NCBI RefSeq assembly: GCF_900105905.1
Contig: NZ_FNSV01000005.1
Location: 7,068,001-7,132,000, forward strand
DNA length: 64,000 bases
DNA from: Rhodococcus koreensis
Lineage (GTDB): Bacteria; Actinomycetota; Actinomycetes; Mycobacteriales; Mycobacteriaceae
Direction: 5' to 3'
In this document: piece after piece, positions 51,472 to 59,158 of the stretch
How positions within the stretch are numbered: position 1 is the stretch's first letter
Layout: each line of letters begins with the position of its first letter
Notes under the pieces: generated by a model
The model's database searches: none
What the model saw: only the letters and a program-made list of their open reading frames with translations
Told to the model about the DNA's origin: nothing
Position numbers and translations under genes: made by a program

Positions 51472-52107
51472 GTGCGCGTTTCCGAGTTGGTCGCCCGTAC
51501 CGGCGTTCCGCTCGCGACGGTGAAGTACTACCTGCGCGAAGGTCTGCTGATGCCCGGCGAGGCGACGAGCGCCACCCAGGCCCGGTACGGCGAGGAGCAC
51601 GTGCAGCGCCTCGGCCTCGTCAAGGCGCTGGCCGGAGCCGGACTGCCGATTCCCCGCATCCGGGAGATACTCCGCCTCGTCGACCATCCCGACGGCTCAC
51701 TGTTCGACGTGCTCGGCCAGGCCATCGCGCAACTCCCGCCCTACCTCGACACCCCCGCCGACGACGCCGACGAGTTCCCCCGGGCCCGCGCCGTCCTCGA
51801 CAGGCTCGGGCAGGTCTACGACCCCCGGTACGTCGCGGTCGGTCAGCTCGAACGTGCCCTCGTGGCACTCGAGGAAGCCGGCATCCCGATGACCGAGGAG
51901 CGACTCGACGCCTACGGGCGCCACGTGCGCGGGATCGCCGAGATCGACATCGGGCTCATGCCCACCGCGTCGGCCGAGGATGCGATCCGGTACGCGGTGC
52001 TGGGCACGGCCGTCTACGAACCGGTGATCGCCGCGATGCGCCGGCTCGCACACCAGGACGTCGCACAGAAGCGTCTCCGGAACCCCGAAGAACAGGACCA
52101 GCAGTGA
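51472..52107 (+). CDS. MerR-family transcriptional regulator
   Basis: 211 residues. MRVSELVARTGVPLATVKYY (1-20) and LREGLLMPG are the MerR winged helix, followed by helices with LGLVKALAGAGLPIPRIREIL. The C-terminal part (about 85-211) is an uncharacterised helical effector domain without a metal-binding Cys cluster. GTG at 51472 follows a strong AAGGAGG. Its stop overlaps the thioesterase start (GTGA), so it probably controls that gene and responds to an acyl-CoA or organic ligand (inference). Confidence 0.88.
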   Translation: MRVSELVARTGVPLATVKYYLREGLLMPGEATSATQARYGEEHVQRLGLVKALAGAGLPIPRIREILRLVDHPDGSLFDVLGQAIAQLPPYLDTPADDADEFPRARAVLDRLGQVYDPRYVAVGQLERALVALEEAGIPMTEERLDAYGRHVRGIAEIDIGLMPTASAEDAIRYAVLGTAVYEPVIAAMRRLAHQDVAQKRLRNPEEQDQQ

Positions 52108-52946
52108 GCTCAACTCCCTTCCACGATCTCAATGTCCTCACCGCTGCCGGTGACGGGACGTACCGGGCGTCGATCGACCCGATCTGGACCATCGGCCCCA
52201 AGGTGCACGGCGGTTCGATGATGTCGCTCTGCGCCGCCGCCGCCCGCAGGCGACTGCTCGACGAGACCGGCGATGCCGGGCCGGCCCGGGTGCAGCCCCT
52301 CGCGATCGGGGCCAACTACCTGTCCGCCCCCGACCCGGGCGAAGTGACGCTGTCGACGACGGTGCGCAAGCAGGGCAAGCAGGTGTCGTTCGTCGACGTG
52401 GAGCTGACGCAGGGCGACCGCGTTGCCGTCCACGCGTCGGTCACGCTCGGCGTCCCCGACGTGGGGGAGCCGCAGTACAGCGGAGACCACGCCCTGGCGC
52501 AGCTCCCGGTGGAACCGCCCGCCGACGCCGTCGTGCTCACGGCCGACCATCCGATGGGGCAAATCGTCCACGTGGCCCAGGGCTGCGACATGCGGGTGGA
52601 CGGGACGTCGGCGCACTTCCTGACCGGCAACCAGGGCGAACCCGAGGTCCGCATGTGGGTGCGACCGCGCGCGGGCGACGAGAGCGACCCGGACACGGCG
52701 GCGCTGTTCGCGATCATGACCGGCGACATCAGCGCCCCCGTGACGATGAACCGCGGCATGTTCGGCTGGGCGCCGACGGTCCAGCTGACCACCTACCTGC
52801 GCAGGCAGCCCGCGCCGGGCTGGCTGCGCGTGATGGCCAGCAGCACGGTGCTCGGCGGCGCATGGTTCGAGGAGGACCACACCGTCCTCGACTCCACCGG
52901 GGCGATCGTCGTGCAGAGCCGGCAACTGGCGATGATCCCCCGCTAG
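52104..52946 (+). CDS. Acyl-CoA thioesterase, double-hotdog type
   Basis: 280 residues with two hotdog modules: WTIGPKVHGGSMMSLCAAAA (first, His-Gly-Gly) and the later TGDISAPVTMNRGMFGWAPTVQLT. This resembles the TesB/acyl-CoA thioesterase group (thioesterase-like superfamily, DUF4442-type fold). It would release free acid from an acyl-CoA. GTG at 52104, 4-base overlap with the MerR gene. proC follows after 36 bp. Confidence 0.82.
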   Translation: MSSTPFHDLNVLTAAGDGTYRASIDPIWTIGPKVHGGSMMSLCAAAARRRLLDETGDAGPARVQPLAIGANYLSAPDPGEVTLSTTVRKQGKQVSFVDVELTQGDRVAVHASVTLGVPDVGEPQYSGDHALAQLPVEPPADAVVLTADHPMGQIVHVAQGCDMRVDGTSAHFLTGNQGEPEVRMWVRPRAGDESDPDTAALFAIMTGDISAPVTMNRGMFGWAPTVQLTTYLRRQPAPGWLRVMASSTVLGGAWFEEDHTVLDSTGAIVVQSRQLAMIPR

Positions 52947-52982
52947 GAAGGCGCCGCAGAGCGTCGTGGCAGGCTGTTCGCC

Positions 52983-53798
52983 ATGACGAGAATTGCGGTA
53001 ATCGGAGGCGGCAAGATCGGCGAGGCCCTCATCTCGGGGCTTCTGCAGGCAGGTCACGCCGTCAAGGATCTGGTGGTGGCCGAGCAGCACCCGGCGCGCG
53101 CCGACGAGCTTGCAGCGGCGTACTCGGTGCGGGTCACCACCCCGTCCGACGCCGCCGAAGGCGCCGACGTCATCGTGATGGCCGTCAAGCCGGGAGACGT
53201 CGAATCCGCGCTCACCGAGGTGTCCAAGGTGGAACTCGACGGCGAGCGCGAGCAGCTGCTCGTCTCGCTCGCTGCCGGTATCCCCACCGCCTTCTACGAG
53301 ACGAGACTGCCCGCCGGGTTCCCCGTGGTCCGGGTCATGCCCAACACGCCCATGCTGGTCGGTGAGGGCGTCAGCGTGCTCGCGCCCGGCAGGCACGTGA
53401 AGAAGGAACACCTCGAACTGGTCCGCGGCGTCCTGTCGTCGGTCGGCAAGGTCGTCGTCGTCCCCGAATCGCAGATCGACGCCGTCACCGCCGTCTCCGG
53501 CTCCGGTCCGGCCTATTTCTTCCTGGTCGCCGAGGCCATGATCGACGCGGGCGTGGGGCTCGGACTGACCCGGGCGACCGCGACCGAACTGGTCGTGCAG
53601 ACCATGGTCGGCTCCGCGGCCATGCTCGACAGGTCGGGGGAGAGCGCGACCGAACTTCGTGCCGCCGTGACTTCGCCCGGCGGAACCACCGCGGCGGCGA
53701 TCCGCCGGCTGGAGGGAAACGGTCTCCGAACAGCATTTTTCGACGCCCTCGAAGCCGCGAAAATTCGTTCTGCCGAACTCGGCACGACGACCGAATGA
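52983..53798 (+). CDS. proC: Pyrroline-5-carboxylate reductase
   Basis: 271 residues. IAVIGGGKIGEALISGL is the N-terminal dinucleotide motif, VRVMPNTPMLVGEG and the C-terminal SGSGPAYFFL...LRAAVTSPGGTTAAAI the P5CR signature. It reduces 1-pyrroline-5-carboxylate to proline with NAD(P)H. In M. tuberculosis the same gene (Rv0500) precedes the small HTH protein and bS22 genes, as here. Confidence 0.96.
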   Translation: MTRIAVIGGGKIGEALISGLLQAGHAVKDLVVAEQHPARADELAAAYSVRVTTPSDAAEGADVIVMAVKPGDVESALTEVSKVELDGEREQLLVSLAAGIPTAFYETRLPAGFPVVRVMPNTPMLVGEGVSVLAPGRHVKKEHLELVRGVLSSVGKVVVVPESQIDAVTAVSGSGPAYFFLVAEAMIDAGVGLGLTRATATELVVQTMVGSAAMLDRSGESATELRAAVTSPGGTTAAAIRRLEGNGLRTAFFDALEAAKIRSAELGTTTE

Positions 53799-53923
53799 AT
53801 ATTCGATTGCCCACACCCGTCGCAGTAACCCCATCCGTCCCGCTAAGCTCGAAGTAGCACGTGCGTGTCTGTTCCGCCGGAGGGGAAGCCGGCGGCGCGA
53901 GACGTGCCGGAGGTAAGTGGTTG

Positions 53924-54160
53924 ATGACGTCTGCAAAAAAGCCGTCCAAGGGCTCGGCCCCGGACGGACAACCGGCACTGGCCGGAACGCAATTTCTCAC
54001 CGTCGCCGAGGTAGCGACGCTGATGAGAGTGTCCAAGATGACTGTGTATCGGTTGGTGCACAGCGGCGAACTGCCCGCCGTCCGCGTGGGCCGCTCGTTC
54101 AGAGTGCATGCGAAAGCAGTGCACGACTACCTCGAAACCTCGTACTTCGACGCCGGTTGA
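53924..54160 (+). CDS. Excisionase/BldC-like small helix-turn-helix protein
   Basis: 78 residues. QFLTVAEVATLMRVSKMTVY then RLVHSGELPAVRVGRSFRVH is the excisionase-type MerR-like HTH (about 25-70). It is conserved between proC and the bS22 gene in mycolata and is not linked to any integrase here, so it is a chromosomal regulator rather than a phage relic. ATG at 53924 with GGAGGTAAG upstream; a longer frame from 53861 is unlikely. Confidence 0.85.
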   Translation: MTSAKKPSKGSAPDGQPALAGTQFLTVAEVATLMRVSKMTVYRLVHSGELPAVRVGRSFRVHAKAVHDYLETSYFDAG

Positions 54161-54218
54161 CCGATCGGCACGAAGAGGGTCACTTCGACCTCGTTTTCGG
54201 GGAGAGGACCCGCACCGG

Positions 54219-54224
54219 TACGAT
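54219..54224 (+). promoter_or_regulatory. Possible -10 box upstream of bS22
   Basis: TACGAT in the 200-bp space between the HTH gene and bS22; TTCGGG 17 bp upstream is a poor -35. The rest of this space shows only short hairpins. Confidence 0.25.
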
Positions 54225-54360
54225 TAGCGACTGTCGTACCAGCCAGCTGGTGTCGTAAGGCGCTGAGCTAGTTAAAACGAGGCCCAGGCGCCAGAGTGGC
54301 GCGAGCGTACGTGATCGGCGTGCGCAGGAACGCTAGAGAAGAACGTGAGGGACACCCGCT

Positions 54361-54462
54361 ATGGGTTCAGTGATCAAGAAGCGACGCAAGCGCATGTCGA
54401 AGAAGAAGCACCGTAAGCTGCTTCGCCGCACCCGAGTGCAGCGCAGGAAACTCGGTAAGTAA
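54361..54462 (+). CDS. Small 30S ribosomal protein bS22 (AURKAIP1/COX24 domain)
   Basis: 33 residues, [20 protein letters not shown] then [13 protein letters not shown]: extremely basic. This is the COX24/AURKAIP1-type peptide found as bS22 in the mycobacterial 30S subunit and conserved after the proC-linked HTH gene. It is shorter than most gene-finder cut-offs. Followed by a terminator at 54475. Confidence 0.92.
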
Positions 54463-54474
54463 AGAGTTGCGTCT

Positions 54475-54505
54475 GGATGCCCGTCACCTCCGGTGGCGGG
54501 CATCC
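54475..54505 (+). terminator. Terminator after bS22
   Basis: 14-bp stem with one G.T pair (54475-54488 with 54492-54505), 3-nt loop, followed by GTCGTTT. Confidence 0.75.
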
Positions 54506-54622
54506 GTCGTTTCACGGCGGGCCTGTCGCGTATCGGGCGACCGGCCAATTGCCGTTGTGCGGAGCGCCATCCCCTTCCTGCACGTATCGTTGACGTCACT
54601 CGCTACGTGATCGGGGGTCTGA

Positions 54623-55705
54623 GTGGTTGTGAGTGACGAAGACAGTACTACGCGGACGGCGGTGCCGCGCGTCGTGCTGGTCACTGGGGCCAGCAGGTTT
54701 CTGGGTGGATATCTGGTCACCCGGCTCGCTCAGAATCCGGCCATCGAGCGGGTCATCGCGGTGGACGCGGTGTCGCCGAGCAAGGACATGTTGCGCCGCA
54801 TGGGCCGCGCCGAGTTCGTGCGCGCCGACATCCGGAATCCCTTGATCGGCAAGGTTATTCGTAACGCCGAGGTCGACACCGTCGTGCACGCGTCGACGCT
54901 GGCGCGCCCGCCGAAGTCGGGTAGTCGCGCGGCCATGAAGGACATGAACGTCATCGGCGCGATGCAGTTGTTCGCCGTCTGCCAGAAGGCTCCGAGCGTC
55001 CGTAAGGTCGTGTTGCGTTCGGCCTCCGTGGTCTACGGCTGCAGCGCCAAGGACCCGGCCAAGTTCACCGAGGAGATGAGCGCCCGGCGCCGCCCGGCGG
55101 GCGCGTACGCGCGGGACTGCATCGAGATCGAGGGGTATCTGCGCGGAATGGGGCGCAGGCGCCCCGACATCGGCGTGTCGATCGTCCGCCTCGCACCGCT
55201 GGTCGGGCCGCGACTCAACGCGACGGTCGCGCAGTACCTCACCTCACCGGTCGTGCCGACCATTCTCGGGCGGGACGCACGCCTGCAGGTCCTGCACGAA
55301 GAGGACGCGCTGGCCGCGCTGGAACGGGCCACGGTGTCGGGTCCGGCGGGCACGTTCAACGTCGCGGGCGACGGCGTCGTGATGATGTCGCAGGCCATCC
55401 GCCGCGCCGGGCGGATCGAGGTCCCGATGCCGTTCGGGTTGTTCCGCAACCTCGGACGTGCGCTGATGGGGCCGGTGATGCGGTCGTACACCACCGAGCA
55501 ACTCGAGTACTTCCATTTCGGTTGCGGACTGGACACCACGCGCATGCGAACCGAACTATCCTTCGAGCCACGGTGGACCTCGATGCAGGCGCTCGACGAC
55601 TTCGCTCGTGCTGCCGGCGTCAAGGCGATCATCAAGAACGAATGGGTCGACGCAGCAGAGAACGCACTACTCGCTCTTACCGGCACGGCGAAAGGGGAGA
55701 GGTGA
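54623..55705 (+). CDS. NAD-dependent epimerase/dehydratase (extended SDR)
   Basis: 360 residues. VLVTGASRFLGGYLVTRLAQ is the N-terminal dinucleotide motif (T-G-A-x3-L-G-G variant). SASVVYGCS holds the Ser; the usual Y-x3-K appears as YARDCIE, where the Lys is not evident. It resembles the galE2-type gene (Rv0501) at this place in M. tuberculosis. Because the catalytic Lys looks absent, epimerase activity is uncertain. Its stop overlaps the acyltransferase start (GTGA). Confidence 0.8.
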   Translation: MVVSDEDSTTRTAVPRVVLVTGASRFLGGYLVTRLAQNPAIERVIAVDAVSPSKDMLRRMGRAEFVRADIRNPLIGKVIRNAEVDTVVHASTLARPPKSGSRAAMKDMNVIGAMQLFAVCQKAPSVRKVVLRSASVVYGCSAKDPAKFTEEMSARRRPAGAYARDCIEIEGYLRGMGRRRPDIGVSIVRLAPLVGPRLNATVAQYLTSPVVPTILGRDARLQVLHEEDALAALERATVSGPAGTFNVAGDGVVMMSQAIRRAGRIEVPMPFGLFRNLGRALMGPVMRSYTTEQLEYFHFGCGLDTTRMRTELSFEPRWTSMQALDDFARAAGVKAIIKNEWVDAAENALLALTGTAKGER

Positions 55706-56721
55706 ACGAAGTGGCGAAGGTCATTCCGTTGCACGGTGCGACAGCCGCGCGCGGGACCGCTATCGGACGTTCGAGGCGTGAGCAGAGCGAGAGCAGACAT
55801 CCGTCCGCGATGCCGCCGCCCTCCGTGATCACCCCACCCCAGCCCGTCACCGAGTCCTCGGCGGTCGACGCCGTCCGCCACGCCCTGGCCGAGCAGATCG
55901 TCAACACCGCCGAGTTCGTGCGCCGCCGGCTCTCCGGCGACTATCACGTCGACGACTTCGGCTACGACCCCCACTTCGCCGAGAACGTGTGGCTCCCCAT
56001 CCTGCGTCCGCTGTTCGACAAGTGGTTCCGCGTGGAGGTCAGCGGTCTGGAGAACATTCCATCGACCGGCGGTGCGCTGGTGGTCGCCAACCATGCCGGT
56101 GTGCTGCCCATCGACGGCCTGATGACCTCGGTCGCCGTTCACGACCATCACCCTGCGCATCGCCCGCTGCGGATGCTGGCCGCCGATCTCGCGTTCGAGA
56201 TGCCGCTCGTCGGTGGTGTCGCACGCAAGGCCGGGCACACGCTCGCGTGCCACCCGGACGCCGTGCGCCTGCTGCAGGACGGGGAGGTCGCGGCCGTGTT
56301 CCCCGAAGGTTTCAAGGGCATCGGCAAACCGTTCAGCGAACGGTACAAGTTGCAGCGGTTCGGCCGCGGTGGCTTCGTGTCCGCCGCCATGCGGACCGGT
56401 GCGCCGATCATTCCGTGCTCGATCGTGGGGTCCGAGGAGATCTACCCGAAGATCGGTGAACTCGGGACGCTCGCCCGACTGCTGGGGATGCCGTACTTCC
56501 CGGTGACCCCGCTCTTCCCGCACTTCGGGCCGCTCGGGCTCGTGCCGTTGCCGTCGAAGTGGTACATCGAGTTCGGCAAGCCGATCGTCACCGACACGTA
56601 CGACGCGTCGGCGGCCGACGACCCGATGGAACTGTTCGAGGTCACCGACCACGTCCGGGAGACCATCCAGCAGACGCTGTACCGGCTCCTCGCGAAGCGC
56701 CGGAACGTGTTCCTGGGCTGA
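55702..56721 (+). CDS. Lysophospholipid acyltransferase-family protein
   Basis: 339 residues. An Ala/Pro-rich N-terminus (1-70), then NHAGVLPIDG (acyl acceptor His/Asp region, spaced H-x6-D rather than the classical H-x4-D) and FPEGFKGIGKPF (substrate phosphate-binding motif). Rv0502-like. It would transfer an acyl group to a glycerophosphate-type acceptor at the membrane. Coupled to the epimerase gene by a 4-base overlap, with AAAGGGGAG before the GTG. It converges on the HAD gene. Confidence 0.85.
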   Translation: MNEVAKVIPLHGATAARGTAIGRSRREQSESRHPSAMPPPSVITPPQPVTESSAVDAVRHALAEQIVNTAEFVRRRLSGDYHVDDFGYDPHFAENVWLPILRPLFDKWFRVEVSGLENIPSTGGALVVANHAGVLPIDGLMTSVAVHDHHPAHRPLRMLAADLAFEMPLVGGVARKAGHTLACHPDAVRLLQDGEVAAVFPEGFKGIGKPFSERYKLQRFGRGGFVSAAMRTGAPIIPCSIVGSEEIYPKIGELGTLARLLGMPYFPVTPLFPHFGPLGLVPLPSKWYIEFGKPIVTDTYDASAADDPMELFEVTDHVRETIQQTLYRLLAKRRNVFLG

Positions 56722-56736
56722 GCCGCGGCGGGCGGC

Positions 56737-57723
56737 TCAGGCCGCCTGTTCGCGGCGGCGCGCGACGACGGCGGCGAGTGCGCCGCCTGCCGCGCCGAGG
56801 AGCAGCGCGGTGGGAACGCCGATCTTGGCGGCCTTGCGTCCGGTCCGGAAGTCGCGGATCTCCCAGCCCCGGTTCTTGGCGAGCTCACGCAGATCGGTGT
56901 CGGGGTTGATCGCGACCGCGGTCCCGACGAGCGACAGCATCGGCACGTCGTTGTGGCTGTCCGAGTAGGCGGTGCAGCGCTTGAGGTTGAGGCCCTCGCG
57001 GACCGCGAGGGCACGCACGGCGTGTGCCTTGCCGAGGCCGTGCAGGATGTCGCCGACCAGACGTCCGGTGAACATCCCGTCCTCGCTCTCGGCGACCGTG
57101 CCGAGGGCGCCGGTGAGGCCGAGGCGTTTCGCGATGACCTGCGCCAGTTCCACCGGGGTCGCGGTGACGAGCCACACCTGCTGTCCGGCGTCGAGGTGCA
57201 TCTGCGCCAGCGCCCGGGTGCCGGGCCAGATCTTGTCGGCGATCACCTCGTCGTAGATCTCCTCACCGAGCCGGGCGAGTTCGGCCGTCGACCGTCCGGA
57301 GACGAACGACAGGGCCTTCTCCCGGCCGGAGGCGACGTCGTCGCTGCTCTCCTTGCCGGTGACGCGGAACTTGACCTGCTTCCACGCGAAGTCGAGGAGG
57401 TCGGACGTCTTCAGATACTTGCGGGCGGCGAGCCCGCGCGCGAAGTGGATGATCGAGGCGCCCTGGACCATCGTGTTGTCGACGTCGAAGAACGCGGCGG
57501 CCGTCAGGTCGAGGGGAACGTCGTGTTCGACCAGTTCGGTGTCCTCGCCGGACGCGACGTGAAGTGCGAGGGCCGCGTCGGCGCTCGCCTCACCTGCGAC
57601 GTTGGCACGTACCTCGGCTTCGCTGGGTCCCAGCGGATTCCTGAACTGGCGTCGGCCCGGGAGGATGATCCCCGCCAGACCTGAACCGAAACCCGAGCCG
57701 TTCGGTAGTGATCGCGCAGGCAC
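56737..57723 (-). CDS. HAD-IB hydrolase (SerB1-like) with C-terminal membrane helix
   Basis: 328 residues. An N-terminal leader of about 75 residues is followed by HAD motif I in AFFDVDNTMVQG, motif II in LVTATPVE, and motifs III/IV with SDSHNDVPML. The C-terminus (TALLLGAAGGALAAVVARRR) is a membrane anchor. Belongs to the HAD-IB/phosphoserine phosphatase-like group; M. tuberculosis serB1 (Rv0505c) is at the same place. GTG at 57723 (GGGAGG upstream) is preferred to 57729. Substrate may be a phospho-lipid or phospho-metabolite. Confidence 0.85.
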   Translation of the reverse strand: MPARSLPNGSGFGSGLAGIILPGRRQFRNPLGPSEAEVRANVAGEASADAALALHVASGEDTELVEHDVPLDLTAAAFFDVDNTMVQGASIIHFARGLAARKYLKTSDLLDFAWKQVKFRVTGKESSDDVASGREKALSFVSGRSTAELARLGEEIYDEVIADKIWPGTRALAQMHLDAGQQVWLVTATPVELAQVIAKRLGLTGALGTVAESEDGMFTGRLVGDILHGLGKAHAVRALAVREGLNLKRCTAYSDSHNDVPMLSLVGTAVAINPDTDLRELAKNRGWEIRDFRTGRKAAKIGVPTALLLGAAGGALAAVVARRREQAA

Positions 57724-57902
57724 TCGCACCTCCCGTATCGCAGAAGCCTCTGGGAGCAGCCTATCCCCCGAATCGGGGACGGGGCGGGTGGATGGCCCCG
57801 CGGGGGGAACTGTGTGACGTTCATCTCCGAGCCGATTGGCGTCCGCGGACCCCGAAACGGCACAGTGACTCCACCGGAGGCGTCGAAAGGAAGTGGCGGG
57901 GC

Positions 57903-58163
57903 ATGAGCACGGGTGGACACGAGGTGACGCTTCTCACGAGGGCGGGGTGCGGTGCGTGCGCGCCGGCCCGCGAGCGGTTGCTGGTTCTGTGCGAGGAGTT
58001 CGGGCTGGAACTGACGTGCATAGACGTCGACGCGGCGGCGGCCACGGACCCCGAAATCCGGGCCGAATTCGGCGACCGGTTGCCGGTGGTGTTGCTCGAC
58101 GGACGTGAGCACAGTTACTGGGAGGTCGACGAAGAGCGCCTTCGCTCGGATTTACGCAAGTAA
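57903..58163 (+). CDS. Glutaredoxin-like protein (DUF836 type)
   Basis: 86 residues with thioredoxin fold: EVTLLTRAGCGACAPARERL contains the active-site C-G-A-C (about Cys16 and Cys19), and DRLPVVLLDG the cis-Pro loop. Short glutaredoxin-like proteins of this type are found directly upstream of rex/hemA in mycolata. Probably a thiol-disulfide oxidoreductase in a mycothiol-based cytosol. AAAGGAAG lies upstream of the ATG. Confidence 0.88.
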   Translation: MSTGGHEVTLLTRAGCGACAPARERLLVLCEEFGLELTCIDVDAAAATDPEIRAEFGDRLPVVLLDGREHSYWEVDEERLRSDLRK

Positions 58164-58232
58164 GGGAACCCTAAAAGTGGGATCGTCCGATGCCGTGCAG
58201 GTAGGACCGCATGTCGCGCAGTCGCAGCGACT

Positions 58233-58250
58233 TTGTGCATGGGTTCACAA
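58233..58250. promoter_or_regulatory. Rex operator (ROP box)
   Basis: TTGTGC-N5-GTTCACAA form of the Rex consensus TTGTGAA-N4-TTCACAA, with one mismatch. It lies 80 bp before the rex start, on its promoter, as in streptomycete rex-hemACD autoregulation. A half site GTGTGAACAATT follows at 58263-58275. Confidence 0.75.
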
Positions 58251-58261
58251 GCAGTTACCGT
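58233..58261 (+). promoter_or_regulatory. Promoter of the rex-hemACD operon
   Basis: TTGTGC (58233-58238), 17-bp spacer, TACCGT (58256-58261). The Rex operator covers the -35 box and most of the spacer. Confidence 0.55.
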
Positions 58262-58330
58262 GGTGTGAACAATTCCCCGGAGCATCGTGAAGAACGGCAT
58301 CGAATGCCGGTCGGACGAGGAGCCAACGAC

Positions 58331-59158
58331 GTGACCGAAACGCACCAGACGCATGGGTCTGTGGCCCCTGGCGTCACGGGGGCGGTCGGGCAGTCTGTGG
58401 TCGGGTCGCCGGCCCCCTCGGGCACCGGCGCGGCCCCGCTCGCCGAATCGCGGGACATCCCCCAGGCTACGGTGACGCGCCTCGCGACATACCTGCGGGT
58501 CCTCGGAGTGCTGACCGAACGCGGCACGATCATCGTCTCGAGCGAGGAACTCGCCGCCGCCTCCGGTGTCGGCTCCGCGAAGCTTCGCAAGGACCTTTCC
58601 TTCCTGGGCCCGAACGGTGTGCGGGGCGTCGGTTACGACGTGACGCGCCTGCGGGCCCGCATCGAGCGGGCGCTCGGCCTGGACCGCGGACACAAGGTGG
58701 TGCTCGTCGGCGTCGGGAACCTCGGCCAGGCGCTCGCCGGCTACGGCGGTTTCGGCCGGCGCGGGTTCTCCATGGTCGGACTGTTCGACAGCGACCCGGC
58801 GCGGGTCGGTGCGCCGGTGGGCGACCTCACCGTGCGGCACGTCGACGAACTCGAGCAGGCCTGCGCCGAACTCGAGGCCACCATCGGAGTCATCTCGACC
58901 CCCGACGAGGCGGCGCAGGAAGTCGCCGACCGTCTCGTGCGCGCCGGACTGCGCTGCATCCTCAGCTTCTCGCCCACCTCCCTCGACGTCCCCGATCACG
59001 TCGAGATGCGCCGCGTCGACCTCGCGGTCGAAATGCAGGTCCTGTCGTTCAACAGCGCACGCAACACGGAATCGGTACCCACCGCTCCCCGCGTCCGCAT
59101 CGGACATTCGGCTGTCCCGTCCACCGCACCAAGAAACGGATCAGTGATCGCGCCGTGA
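58331..59158 (+). CDS. rex: Redox-sensing repressor Rex
   Basis: 275 residues. A variable N-terminus (1-40) precedes the winged helix (PQATVTRLATYLRVLGVL, VGSAKLRKDLSFLG, about 45-105) and a Rossmann domain with VVLVGVGNLGQALAGYGGF that reads NADH/NAD+. High NADH releases it from DNA. It would control the downstream heme genes and itself through the operator at 58233. GTG at 58331 with GAGGAG upstream; ATG at 58304 is an alternative. Its stop overlaps hemA (GTGA). Confidence 0.95.
   Translation: MTETHQTHGSVAPGVTGAVGQSVVGSPAPSGTGAAPLAESRDIPQATVTRLATYLRVLGVLTERGTIIVSSEELAAASGVGSAKLRKDLSFLGPNGVRGVGYDVTRLRARIERALGLDRGHKVVLVGVGNLGQALAGYGGFGRRGFSMVGLFDSDPARVGAPVGDLTVRHVDELEQACAELEATIGVISTPDEAAQEVADRLVRAGLRCILSFSPTSLDVPDHVEMRRVDLAVEMQVLSFNSARNTESVPTAPRVRIGHSAVPSTAPRNGSVIAP

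Noticed and set aside
53861..54160. Excisionase-like gene as evidence of a prophage or integrative element
   Set aside because: No integrase, attachment repeat or other phage gene; the gene keeps its usual chromosomal place between proC and bS22.
57766..57779. Palindrome CCCCGAATCGGGG in the HAD/glutaredoxin divergent region
   Set aside because: Short GC-rich palindromes are expected by chance here, and no second copy or promoter overlap was found.
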